15,880 nt of DNA, taken from NCBI GenBank assembly GCA_004325065.1, contig PITI01000253.1:1-15880 (forward strand), written 5' to 3'. The stretch's first letter is position 1. The number at the start of each line of letters is the position of its first letter. The position numbers and the translations under genes are program-made. The DNA comes from Hamiltosporidium magnivora (lineage: Eukaryota; Microsporidia; Dubosqiidae). Below are positions 1 through 9,522 of this stretch, piece by piece. The notes beneath the pieces are model-generated. The model saw only the letters and a list, made by a program, of their open reading frames with translations, made no database searches and was not told where the DNA came from.

Positions 1-726
1 CCCTTTCTATTTTTTTTACTCTTTCTTTTTTTGAATTATTAATATAGTTTTATATAAAAGTTTTTTCGGTTTCTATTTATTATTTTTGTGCCATATAATA
101 AATTAATACTGGTTTATCTATTTAAACTTTTTGATGAAAGGAAATGATTATCTTTATATTATCATTTGTATATTTACTTATGTATAATCCAGATAACTAG
201 AAAAAAAATCAGATTTAGCATATTCAAGTACTATTGATTTTTTATATAAAAGAATTTTGATTATGAATTGTAATTACTATGCTATAGCTTGCAATTTTTG
301 ATTAGGATTCTCAGCTACCAAAAATATAATTATTCTTGTTTATTACATAATTTGATAGATCATATTAGCATTCATTGGCTACTTCTTAAATTTTTATTAT
401 CTAAAATTCGACAAAAAAACATTCCTCTACTATTAATTTAAAAATTATTATAATTGTGAATTGTTTTTATATCGATGAATAGATTTATCAGTCTAACTCA
501 TAGGCACATTTCTATGTTTTATTTTCCACGCATATTTATAAATTCTTTATAACAAAAGTTTATTAATTTAATTTAATTTAAACTAATATGATATAATATC
601 TTGAAAGTTAAAAAAGAGTTTGTAGATTCTTAATTTGTTTTTTATGGCTTCCTGTTAGTAATATTTTTGCAGTGATTCGAAACACATTAATCAAAATTAT
701 CAGAAAGCCAATCAGAATATTGAAAT

Positions 727-870
727 ATGATTTTTGATCTTCAAATAGATTTTATTGAAGAATATTGCAAAGTTACAGTAAAAAAGCATCGGGTTTTGAC
801 GGCACTGTTAATCGAAAAACTGCTCAATATACTTGGTATTATTATAAGATCAGCTTCATGTAGTCAATAA
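727..870 (+). CDS. possible small ORF or exon relic, 47 aa
   Basis: An ATG-to-TAA frame of 48 codons opens at 727 and lies in a patch that is visibly less AT-rich than its flanks. The product would be mixed and protein-like, with an acidic start (FIEEYC), a basic centre (VKKHR) and an aliphatic helix-like end (LLIEKLLNILGII). There is no signal peptide and no known motif. A frame this short is expected several times by chance in a window of this composition. The call rests on amino-acid texture alone. It could be an isolated exon, a relic or noise. Confidence 0.12.
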   Translation: MIFDLQIDFIEEYCKVTVKKHRVLTALLIEKLLNILGIIIRSASCSQ

Positions 871-923
871 ATTTTATTCTGTGTAAAATAGATGGTATTT
901 AAATCCAAATAAATTATATTTTT

Positions 924-959
924 TTAGTTCGAGTATAGGTCATATTAAACTCGGACTTA
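924..959. repeat. imperfect inverted repeat (hairpin)
   Basis: The arms TTAGTTCGAGT (924-934) and ACTCGGACTTA (949-959) are complementary at 9 of 11 positions across a 14-base loop. No T-run follows that would suggest a terminator, and no tRNA-like fold could be built around it. Function is unknown, and it may be chance. Confidence 0.3.
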
Positions 960-2209
960 GCCTATTATCATAAAATTAAGAATGATATATTCCATCATCA
1001 AGAATAGATGCTCTTTGATTTTGTTGTTTACATTTATATCTAGACAAATAAAAATGGCGCACACTTTTATCAAGTGTATATCTAAGAAAAAAAATTTTAG
1101 TCAATTTAATTTATAATTTCATTTAGGGTTTATTCAGATAACAGATTTTTTTTAGAAAGAATCCTGCCTTTTGTGTCAAAGTAGCTATATAAAGTATAAA
1201 AAAGGCGCGTCGCGGGTTTGTAGCTTATATATAACAATAATTTTTGTAGTATAATCTCATTTAATTTTTAAAAATATAAAAAAGACTTCTTTTGAAATGA
1301 ACTTTGTACATTTTTTCGCTATATTTTATTTTCGTGTCATAGTTACTTAAAAAATGTTTAAAAACATTAAAAATAAATAGATATATGACTAGATTTATTT
1401 CTTAATTCATCATTATAAATTTCACGTGTATCTTGGTAGTAAATAATTTATTTTTTTCTTAAATTACTGGAAATTCACAAATAAATTAAGACCGTTTATT
1501 GAAATGTAAAAAGTCTATTTCTGATTATATAACATTTTTTTCACATGTATTACAATTGGTTTCAATATTTCAAATCTGTTTACGAAAAACTATCGAAGAA
1601 ATCAAAAGGAATTTAATGATTAAAGTAAATTATAATTATATTTATTAGTTTTTTGAGTAGTTTTATATATACAACAAATTTTTATTGGTTTTAAGAAAAA
1701 TAAAAGTGTTTGTGCGAATTATATATGCTATCTAATTATTTCTTTATATAGCAGACAATGAACAATAACATAAACACTTAAATGGATTAGTTCACATTCG
1801 ATTGTTTCATTTTCATTTTTATCTAAAAGTATTTATTATGGTTTGTTTTTTAACGCAAAATTTTTTCTTTGTTTCCAGAATTCTTTTGAAACGATTCTTG
1901 GTGTAATTTTTTAGAACCCGGATTTTGATTAAACACGAGTTTACAACTTTTATAGAATTAAAATATTTTAAACGAAATGAAATCATCATAATACATTATG
2001 ATTTATAGAATTGATATGCTATAGAAGCGAAATCCAATTATATCCCATCGTTTCATACCATTTTCTTTAATTTGTCTGTGCGATCCCAATATTCGTATGT
2101 TTGTGTAAAAAAAGCTATATATTTAATCAGAAAAATTGTATTTACAAATCAAAAATTACATACTTACTTATTAAATTCCTCTTTTACCTCTAGGTGTCGA
2201 GGATGAACA

Positions 2210-2380
2210 ACTAGAAATTTTCCAATTGGTTCTTTTAATCTGTTGTTACTCGGGATTTAGGAGATCGGCCTATAGATCCAATGTCGTGTATACCCAACCA
2301 AAATCTCAACAATGATTTTCATATCAATTTCACACACTCATTGACAATTTGATAGTTTTAAACGTGTTTATCTTCTCTCC
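2210..2380 (+). repeat. dispersed direct repeat, copy 1
   Basis: This copy aligns with the segment at about 3283-3462 in the same orientation. From 2232 to 2380 the two copies match at roughly 70 percent of positions by hand, with only a few single-base gaps. Shared anchors include TAGATCCAAT, ACACACTC and CTTCTCTC. A weaker shared block near 2459-2482 (ATTACATAAGT against ACTACATGAGT) suggests the unit may run further right. No terminal repeats, poly-A tail or coding frame were found, so the repeat class is unknown. It is probably an old mobile element or a segmental duplication. Confidence 0.6.
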
Positions 2381-2399
2381 AGCAGAATGAAAAATTGAT

Positions 2400-3280
2400 G
2401 AAATTATTTAAAACGTGTCAATAAAAAATTACGGGTTTTTAACATATCTGTAACAAATATTATGAGTAATTACATAAGTAAATGATATTTTTTAACTTAA
2501 GAATAAAAAAAAAGCACATAACTTTGAATAAAAAATGATTAAATGTATCATTTTACCTTTTTGGAAAATTTGTTACAAATTAGGGCAATGATCTAGATAT
2601 GAATCCGCTAAAAATCATTTACTCTTAACAAAATAGATAAATTTCAACTTCGGAATCCGGATTTACATTTTATTTGATAAACGAAAATTTTTTTACATAT
2701 TCTTTCAATTTATATGCAGAACATTTTCTTTTAAGCTTTAAATTCGACAAATAACCTCCTGCGAGATGTTTCGAATATTATGAAAATTCCTTTAATTTAT
2801 TATAACAATTTCATGTATAATTTCCCAACACATGCTAGCTTCTTGTAGAAAAAATCTGCCTTAATTTAAATTTAACTCATATATGTCTTCTATATTTGTT
2901 ATTGTTATTAAATAGAGTCTAAATTTGTATTTTTTTCGAATGGGAACATAACATACTCCGTTCAGGTATTTATCGATTCTTGTAAACCTTTATATTTAGA
3001 CTATCAATTTTTCTTAAATTAAATATCACACTTTTACTTAGTCAATCTCGGATAATCGCTAGTCTCTATTTGAAAGATTATAGGATTTGATAATTAAATT
3101 ATAGAATACTTTGTTTTTGTAACTATATTACATTGATTTAAGATTATTTTTTCTTGCTAGCTCATTGGTAATCAATTTTTTTAGCAATACTATGTTTACA
3201 CCAAACCTCCTTTGATAGTATGTTGTGCTAGTATAAATTGTCAAAAGCATCATGGTCCGGTGTTTTATGTTACTTACTAT
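2400..3280. other. AT-rich stretch between the two repeat copies
   Basis: No gene or structured RNA is seen. The sequence is TA-rich with frequent stops in all frames on both strands. The left part may be the tail of repeat copy 1. Confidence 0.5.
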
Positions 3281-3282
3281 CG

Positions 3283-3462
3283 TACATTTTCCATGCCACT
3301 TTCCCATCTATTTCTTTTCATCTTTTGTAAACTGGGGTTTTATGGGATAAGCCTTTAGATCCAATTTTGTTTATATCCCATTACAAGGGCAGCATGTATT
3401 TCTAGACAAATTTACACACTCGTTTCCAAGCAGATTGTTTTTAATGTGGTTATACTTCTCTC
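3283..3462 (+). repeat. dispersed direct repeat, copy 2
   Basis: This is the partner of the segment at about 2210-2380, in the same orientation and about 1.08 kb to the right. Divergence of near 30 percent means the duplication is old. Relative to copy 1 it carries about 13 extra bases near its left end, between the ATTTTCCA block and the CTTTTCATC block. Neither copy keeps an open frame. Confidence 0.6.
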
Positions 3463-3484
3463 ATCTGTTTTTTGCTATTAAAAT

Positions 3485-3960
3485 ATAAAATTCCAAATGA
3501 TTGCTACAAAAGAACTTTGGTCTGTCATAGTCAATTTCGAAGTATAAAGTTGAAACTTGATAAATAAGTAACTACATGAGTCCTCGAATATAAGGCCATA
3601 AAAAAGTTTAGTCTTAAATTATATTCGACAAGTCGAATATATCAGAATGTTTTTAATGTATAAAATAGCTGATTGGAATACCTCAGTAGTAAAACAATAA
3701 AATTTTAATATGATGATATATTCATTTCGGCAACGAAATTTAGATGTCTCTCGGAATCTATTCATTTATTTATAACTTTTTAACGGTAATTTTTTTGCGA
3801 TTTAAATTTTTTGTTTAATTTTTATATCTCTGTATCATTGACAAGTAGTAAAAAAAAAATTCTTGAACTATTAAAAGTAATAGTTTGCGTATTTTTTTGA
3901 TATAATGCAGAAAAGATATAAAAAATAATCATTTATAAAAATATATGATGAAATAAATTC
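3485..3960. other. AT-rich stretch downstream of the membrane-protein gene
   Basis: No gene is seen. Its right end would hold the 3' untranslated region of the minus-strand gene that stops at 3974. On that strand an ATTAAA, a common variant of the polyadenylation signal, occurs within 12 bases after the stop codon. Being so close to the stop, it may be coincidental. Confidence 0.4.
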
Positions 3961-3973
3961 AATTTTAATCGAT

Positions 3974-4711
3974 TTACTCTTTTTTATCATCGTTTTTGGG
4001 TTTTTGTGATTTCATATCAGTTATTTTCTCAATCAGAAAAGAAACATATTTATATGCGTTGCTATTCATGGCGTTGTCAAGTTCAAATTTGAATTCTTTT
4101 GAAGGACCAAAACCATATCCGCCGGAACCAGGGAAAGCAAGGTCATATAATTTAACGGTTTTGTCATCTGGTGTACAAATAAATATAAATTTATAATCGT
4201 TATCACTGATTTTCGACATATTATTTTCAATGAATTCTGTTATTTCCCGTAGAGTTTTTAAAATTGGATCTTCTTTTAACCAAAAACCTACCCTGGTGAG
4301 CACACTAATATTACCAAAAATCTTTGAAAAGCTAACAGAATCTATATCTTCACAGCCAAAAAGCATTCTCGCGTGATTATCGACAGGGAAAATTTTTTGA
4401 TCTTTGGAATCTAATGATTTTAATAACTTATCTATAATTTCTTTGTTCTTAGCCTCATCATTATCAAAATATATAACACCAAAAGATTTTTTCGAAAAAC
4501 CTTTCTGAATAAAAGCAGATACTTTATGAACTTTTAGGGCTTCTGCAAGAAGGTTAAATTCGAATGATTCAGAAGATTTTCTGTATTCTTTTTTGAATAT
4601 TACAGTTATATTTTCACTTTTATTTCTTGCGATAATGCATGCTATCAAAATAAGAAGTGAAATAATTACACTAATCATCAAAAGTAGCAATGTTCTTCTT
4701 TCAATTTTCAT
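3974..4711 (-). CDS. orphan single-pass membrane or signal-anchored protein, 245 aa
   Basis: I do not recognise this protein. The frame is bounded upstream by TGA at 4784-4786, and the first in-frame ATG is at 4711. That start places a hydrophobic segment at residues 7-28, after a short KIERR head and followed by RNK. This is a signal anchor or a signal peptide. About 215 soluble residues follow, with alternating strands and helices: VTVIF-like and FGVIYF strands, a charged NKEIIDKLLKSL helix near residues 90-100, a WLKEDPILKTLREITEFIE helix near 144-162, a KFIFICT strand near 174-180, and a glycine-rich GSGGYGFG turn at 195-202. The C-terminus is lysine- and aspartate-rich (KPKNDDKKE). No catalytic motif is evident. 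It is by far the longest open frame in the window and its base composition is less AT-rich than its flanks, so it is probably a real gene. A 10-residue upstream ORF (4787-4755, out of frame) could reduce translation. No neighbouring gene suggests a role. Confidence 0.8.
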   Translation of the reverse strand: MKIERRTLLLLMISVIISLLILIACIIARNKSENITVIFKKEYRKSSESFEFNLLAEALKVHKVSAFIQKGFSKKSFGVIYFDNDEAKNKEIIDKLLKSLDSKDQKIFPVDNHARMLFGCEDIDSVSFSKIFGNISVLTRVGFWLKEDPILKTLREITEFIENNMSKISDNDYKFIFICTPDDKTVKLYDLAFPGSGGYGFGPSKEFKFELDNAMNSNAYKYVSFLIEKITDMKSQKPKNDDKKE

Positions 4712-4799
4712 TCTAAATGAGTTCTTATCAGATTTTGAATATTTATATTTTTGGTTAATTAGATGAAACCAACAAAAAAACAATCATATAACTCCTTAT

Positions 4800-5900
4800 A
4801 ATGCATTTACTGTTACTTAATTCTTGATTGGTAGCTCTTTCTGACGAAAACCATATTTTAATCTTATTTGTCCTTTTTTTTCATCAAATTAATTAAATTC
4901 AACATACTTGTAGTTTTATTGATTCATGTTAAAATATTCGGATTTTAACTTATTGATCTGAATTAAAAAAAGATTTAAGATGTTTTGTATCAATTATTAA
5001 CGATCAAAAAATATCGAGAAAAAATTACTTTAAAACTACTGATTATCTTTTATTATAGAATGAATATTTGTTAATTGGTCATTATCCCAATAAGATTTTG
5101 TAATGAATCAGGCAAAAAATCAATATTTATCATAATCAAATTATTTCGAAAGCTTCGATATATTTCAGAAAATTTGGTATATTTTTAATATTAAGATTGG
5201 TTATACAAACCAACCAACTTAATGTATCAAAAAAATTTATAACTTAAGCAACATATTTTTAGTTGAGTTTATGTCTTTCATACATTGGATACAATTTTTT
5301 TTGTATGCTCATCATAAGAATTATCTAAACTCAATAGAAAAGGTTCTGCATTTAAAGTAAAAAATGATCTATATATTTATTTTTTTTGGGAATTTAAATA
5401 TCCGCAAGACTTTGTTTTTGTATTTAAAAAAGCAAATTTTAGATTCCATTGAATTTCTCAAACAGTTAGAATACTTTATAGTAGTTTAATATGAATTTTA
5501 TACAAATAAATTTTGATAAAAAATTATTTTTTTTGCAATGAATCAAAAAATATTTTAAAGTTTCATACAAATATATATATCTTTATAATCAGTCAAGGAT
5601 AATTATATTCTAAATTTTTGACATTGGATCGTTCCAATCTAGAGTAAATACACAATCAAGATATTTGATTCCTTGCCTATGTTTGGTAGTATTTTAGCAT
5701 TGATAATTCTTCAAATCTTGAATAGTCGGCCATATGATCCATATCGAATCTATAGGATAAACAGAGTATCAATTGGGAACCGAAATAAAGGCTTGATGTA
5801 AACTTCGCTATACATAGTAACGAGAATATTGTTGTTCGGAAATATATTCGAAGAATCAATGTTATCGAAATTTTCAAAAGAATATGCCGAACTATAATAT
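4800..5900. other. AT-rich stretch upstream of the membrane-protein gene
   Basis: No gene is seen. Its left end should contain the promoter of the minus-strand gene, but no motif is convincing beyond generic TA-rich sequence (TTATAA at 4796-4801). A small hairpin ATTGGA-TCGT-TCCAAT lies near 5626-5641. The 66-codon minus-strand frame at 5677-5877 has no supporting features. Confidence 0.4.
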
Positions 5901-5918
5901 TTAAATTTTCCTTAACTA

Positions 5919-6142
5919 TGCCGGGAGCAGAATTGGCTTGGAGTATTCACTGCTTATCGTAAGAGGCTACTAAAGGTAATCGGTCTTTTAGGTCGGGCGT
6001 AGAATAACAATCCATCCTTTAAAACCACTTATTACGAAACCAGAAAATGTAAACAAACCCACTGGAAAAATACCGGCTGAGGCTTTACTGAACGCGATCA
6101 AGGCTTGTGTACAGGGTTATGGCCAAGGATGATGATGATATA
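5919..6142 (+). mobile_element. retroposon-like 3' tail with GAT-repeat end (SINE or LINE remnant)
   Basis: This block is clearly richer in G+C than its surroundings and ends in GGATGATGATGATA, a short trinucleotide tail typical of the 3' ends of some non-LTR retroposons. Near its left end, CTGCTTATCGTAAGAGGCTACTAAAGG resembles, from memory, a stretch common in arthropod interspersed repeats (TGTCGTAAGAGGCGACTAAA type), with differences that look like CpG decay. The rest is frame-broken on both strands. I infer an old SINE or the untranslated 3' end of a LINE inserted in plus orientation. No target-site duplication could be defined. A library match would settle the family. Confidence 0.5.
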
Positions 6143-6144
6143 TA

Positions 6145-7545
6145 GAATATCGATTCATATTAGATAGATTTTTTCACTAGCTCTTAAAGATATTTGTAAC
6201 AATTTTTAATTATAATGATTTCTAAAAATTGTATAGCTTTATGATATCCTTTGATTATATAAATAAACAAAAATAGAACAAATATTTTTAAAACCCCCTA
6301 AGTACTAAATATTGCTCCTTTAAATGTCTTTATTTCTGTAAATAAACTTCATTTGAACGTTAATACAATAAAAACAATTTTTTTTTGATTTACAACGAAT
6401 ATGCAGCATATCATGAAAATTTTATTGAAAATCCGTAAAAATTATAACAAAAAAGGAACTAAAATATTGTAGTGTGATGATTTTTTTGAGAAAATTAATA
6501 TATTTGACAAAAAAAGACATTTAAGTATCTAAATATGATAAATTATGATGAAAACTTATGGTTTATTAAGCATATTTGATAAATAACAAAGATTTATTAA
6601 AAACGAATAAACAATTTTTTATTAAAATTTAAAAGAATTTAGAGAATCATTAACGAAGATCCAAAAAAATATTGAAATTATTTGTCATGGAATCGATGAA
6701 AATACAATATTCTGTTGGTTGCAATAGTGATATAATTTAAATAATAATTTGCAATTTTCACAAAGTATTTCAATGTCAGGTATTATATTATTAAAAAATG
6801 AAAAATATTTGACATGGAATCTTTAGTTTTTTTCTTAAGCGTAAAGTCTTTGACCACAATCAAGTAAAATCATGGCTTTCCTTCACAAGCTTCTCTTTAT
6901 TAGTTTTTGACAAAAAATCCAGTCCATTCTAATCTTGCCCAAAATTGATTTGTTTTTTGCGGAATTTTCTTTGTTTTACTAATTATGTCGGAGCGGTTTC
7001 AGTTATTTTTGCAATGCGTTCAACCATAAATGAAAAATTTAGGTGTAATAAAATAATATATAATCCTTTGTTTTGACTATGCAAAATTGTATATTTTCAT
7101 GTTTTTACACATTAAAATATTTCTGCTTAACTAAAATTCCTACTTTAAAAAACCATTGATAGGGCAAATCATATTATAAACAGAAACTGCCTTTGAGCCT
7201 TAGTATATATAAATACATGATGGTTATAAACATTGAATTTTTATTAAAAATTTTGCTTAAATTATTTATACAAAGACAAAAAATTATTAAAATTATTCGA
7301 ACAAGCTTAAAAAAAACCATACGTAATATTTAAAATTCATGATCAATCATTTACGGTTTTTTTTAAAAAAAATGTCATTTAAATGCAATAAAAAGGGTTA
7401 AATACGCAAGAATCCTTCGAAATTCATATAGCTTATTATATAGCTGCATTATTTATCTACAATATGACATGTTCTAAAATTGGCTGAAGCGCAGAATAAG
7501 AAGCTTCTTATGATGAAATAATCAGAAAAAGGATTTTTTTAGTGC
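6145..7545. other. AT-rich stretch without a recognisable gene
   Basis: No open frame above 60 codons and no repeat of convincing length is seen. Around 6840-7030 the sequence is slightly less AT-rich, but it is closed in every frame. Confidence 0.5.
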
Positions 7546-7548
7546 TTT

Positions 7549-7776
7549 ATGTCGTCATTTATTTTGCTTAAAGGATTTTTGTTAGCAGCGTTATACTTAG
7601 CGCTTGAACTAAGAATCCATAAACTTCTTGCTTATTTTCTTTTTGCAATGCGTTACGGCGTAGTTTTCTTGGTGTTTGCACATGGCAAAAACTCTAAAAG
7701 ATACACGAAAGCCACCAGTTATCTCATTCCCATTATATTTTTAACTTCGTCTGTTTTATACATGTGTCAGGGTTGA
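7549..7776 (+). CDS. possible small three-helix membrane protein, 75 aa
   Basis: An ATG-initiated frame of 75 codons lies in a patch with higher G+C than its flanks. The product would be hydrophobic and could form three membrane segments: about residues 2-20 (FILLKGFLLAALYLALEL), 25-45 (LLAYFLFAMRYGVVFLVFAHG) and 57-73 (SYLIPIIFLTSSVLYMC). A basic loop (KNSKRYTK) separates the last two. It matches no family I recognise. There is an in-frame stop three codons upstream, so the start is fixed if the gene is real. A frame of this length can arise by chance about once in a window of this base composition. T-rich DNA also tends to translate as hydrophobic residues, so the call is weak. It could be an exon or relic of a larger receptor- or transporter-like gene. 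Confidence 0.3.
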   Translation: MSSFILLKGFLLAALYLALELRIHKLLAYFLFAMRYGVVFLVFAHGKNSKRYTKATSYLIPIIFLTSSVLYMCQG

Positions 7777-7839
7777 CTTTTTCGTAGAAATACAAGTATT
7801 AATTTTGAATTTTGTAAAATTCTTTTTTTTTTGCGCTTA

Positions 7840-8138
7840 TCATGTGATTAGTCTTGCCTTAAACCAGTTGAGATTTCTAGCGCATGTAAATAGCCTAAAC
7901 ACGAAAAAAATTTGCCTCAAAGACCACGATACGATTTATGCTTGAAATTCGCGAAGTTCTATTATCAAGTCTACCTTTTGCACCTTCTAAAATGAGTTTT
8001 CGTTCTAGAGTTACTAAATAATATGCAATTTGTCGATTTGTAGCATTTTTTAATCCAGTTCATTGTACCCCAAGACATTCTAGTATTTTTCATGGTACAG
8101 TAAAAAGTATCCTCTCATAGAGCGTGTAATCGACTCAT
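7840..8138 (-). pseudogene. patchwork of coding-like fragments on the minus strand
   Basis: Read on the minus strand, this GC-richer segment gives protein-like pieces in successive frames. The longest is a 54-codon open run at 7895-8059 containing IAYYLVTLERKLILEGAKG and GRLDNRTSRISSINRIVVF. Upstream, another frame reads MSWGTMNWIKK up to a run of six A. Downstream, past a run of seven T (7904-7912 region), a third frame reads RLFTCARNLNWFKARL and stops at 7840. Frame changes at homopolymers fit a dead gene with small indels, or assembly errors. I cannot name the family. The charged, tryptophan-containing composition resembles ordinary coding DNA more than translated AT-rich filler. It may be an exon, a transposon relic or a pseudogene. 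Confidence 0.3.
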
Positions 8139-8446
8139 CTTTGTTATAAACATTTATACGTATGTGTGTATGAGAAATAGTGAGCAGATTTGAGGCACAT
8201 ATGTGATTTTATATCTATCGATTAAAGTTCTGAAACTATAAGTATTATCATCTGTTACACGAGTATAGAAAATATGTTGGTAAGTAAAAATGATCATAAA
8301 AGTGGTTTTCGGGTTTTTTAAAATGCAAAAATATAATCCTTGAACCACATTTAAGCCTTTCTTAAACCAAGTTACTTATATTTACTCGAATTATTATAAG
8401 TTATGCGCATGCTAGCGGATATAAAGTTTCAATTTACTTCGTTTAG

Positions 8447-8755
8447 CATCCTTTTTATTTCCAAAATCATAAAAATAGCGTCATAAAACTAACTAAAGGG
8501 TTGTATCTGCGATTGGAATTCAATACAAAATCACATTTTGCGGTATATTTTACTTTTAGTTATGAGAATATATTCAGAAAAAAGCTTAATTTTATACTGT
8601 TATCTTACGAGTGTGTGTTTGAAGAAATGTGTCGAAATTTTCTCCTTCGGTATTTGCCCTTATTTTACGGAAAGAACGGAACGATCATGAAAAGCAATAA
8701 GAAGTTTTATAAATGTTTTAAACAGGTTTTTAATTTTTCTTTTAGTTTGTTCTGA
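8447..8755 (+). CDS. weak open frame without a proper start
   Basis: The frame is free of stops for 102 codons, from just after a TAG at 8444-8446 to the TGA at 8753-8755. It has no ATG until about residue 60 of the open run (FEEMCRN), so it could only be an exon, a relic or chance. The translation is rich in F, K, N and Y, as AT-rich filler tends to be, with one slightly more complex patch (FLLRYLPLFYGKNGTI). No domain is recognised. Confidence 0.15.
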   Translation, partial: HPFYFQNHKNSVIKLTKGLYLRLEFNTKSHFAVYFTFSYENIFRKKLNFILLSYECVFEEMCRNFLLRYLPLFYGKNGTIMKSNKKFYKCFKQVFNFSFSLF

Positions 8756-8759
8756 TGAA

Positions 8760-9495
8760 TCTGTGATTTTGTTTCTCGCAATGTTTCGATGTGTATCGGA
8801 ACCCGTAATATACAATATTTAGAGTATATCTCCACGAAGCACGTGCGAACCGATTTCCCGCATTTATAATAAAATACTTGCTTATTAAAAAATAATCAGA
8901 TTGTTATTATTCTGCAATCTTAATTATTTCGTGCAAATTCTGCGAAAGAACAGAATAAATCAGCAAAATAAAACTTTTTGATACCAATCAGCGGGTATAT
9001 TTCTAATATTAAGTAAGAATACTGTATTTTTAGTTTCTACCTTAAAAATTTTTTAGTTTTCTTAAAAGTCTTTTCTATAATAGAATGAAATTTGAGGAAT
9101 CGATTTTGATAATCACCAAAAAAATCTTTTTTTATTAGATTAATTAAATATTTGCTAAATTAATTTTTAGGAGATGAAAATACTATATTACCTGCAAATA
9201 AGGTTGAATTCAAATAAAATTTTTTTTATTCTAAAACAAATAGGGCCACTATTACCTCCGTAAATTATAGTATTGTACTCGGGCATATACATTTTTATAA
9301 AGAGAATGCATTTAGAAAAAATATTTAAAACAACTATAAAATATTAATATTGTAGGTCATTTATTTTTATCAGTAAAAAAAGTTTTTTTTTAATTAAATA
9401 AATTGTGCTGATATTAATTTTTTAATTTATATCTAAAAGAGAAGTTTAAAATACTTTTATTATATTATATGTCTATTTAAGGACAAATTAGAATC
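8760..9495. other. AT-rich stretch upstream of the secreted-protein gene
   Basis: No gene is seen. A patch at 8790-8860 is richer in G+C but is closed in all frames. The right end should hold the promoter of the gene starting at 9523. Confidence 0.4.
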
Positions 9496-9504
9496 TATAT
9501 ATAT

Positions 9505-9510
9505 TATAAA
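9505..9510 (+). promoter_or_regulatory. possible TATA element
   Basis: TATAAA sits 12 bases before the start codon of the secreted-protein gene, inside a run of alternating TA. The spacing is too short for a canonical animal TATA box with an untranslated leader. It would need a very short leader, or it is chance in TA-rich DNA. Confidence 0.15.
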
Positions 9511-9522
9511 TGTTAGCAGACC

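Larger units (their letters stand above)
1..2205. other. AT-rich stretch without a recognisable gene
   Basis: No open frame of convincing length or composition is visible on either strand. Homopolymer A and T runs and short TA-rich stretches dominate. The only local exceptions are a 47-codon open frame at 727-870, a hairpin at 924-959 and a short GC spike at 1202-1222, each listed separately. The stretch looks like neutrally evolving intergenic DNA. Confidence 0.6.

Noticed and set aside
3996..4196. 66-codon plus-strand open frame
   Set aside because: It lies entirely antisense to the 245-aa membrane-protein gene.
4783..4798. Purine-rich AAGGAG on the minus strand, 8 bases before a TTG that would extend the membrane protein by 24 residues
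   Set aside because: It looks like a bacterial ribosome site, but the LINE relic and the very low coding density show eukaryotic DNA. The in-frame ATG at 4711 sits directly before the hydrophobic anchor.
5690..5770. Possible third copy of the 2210/3283 repeat (CGGCC-ATATGATCC-ATATCGAATC), also resembling a pol III B box
   Set aside because: Only about 14 bases match well and the rest does not align. The B-box likeness is 7 of 11, with no correctly spaced A box.
8154..8348. 64-codon minus-strand open frame
   Set aside because: It has an AT-driven composition and no recognised motif. A perfect GTAAGT at 8280 on the other strand is expected several times by chance.
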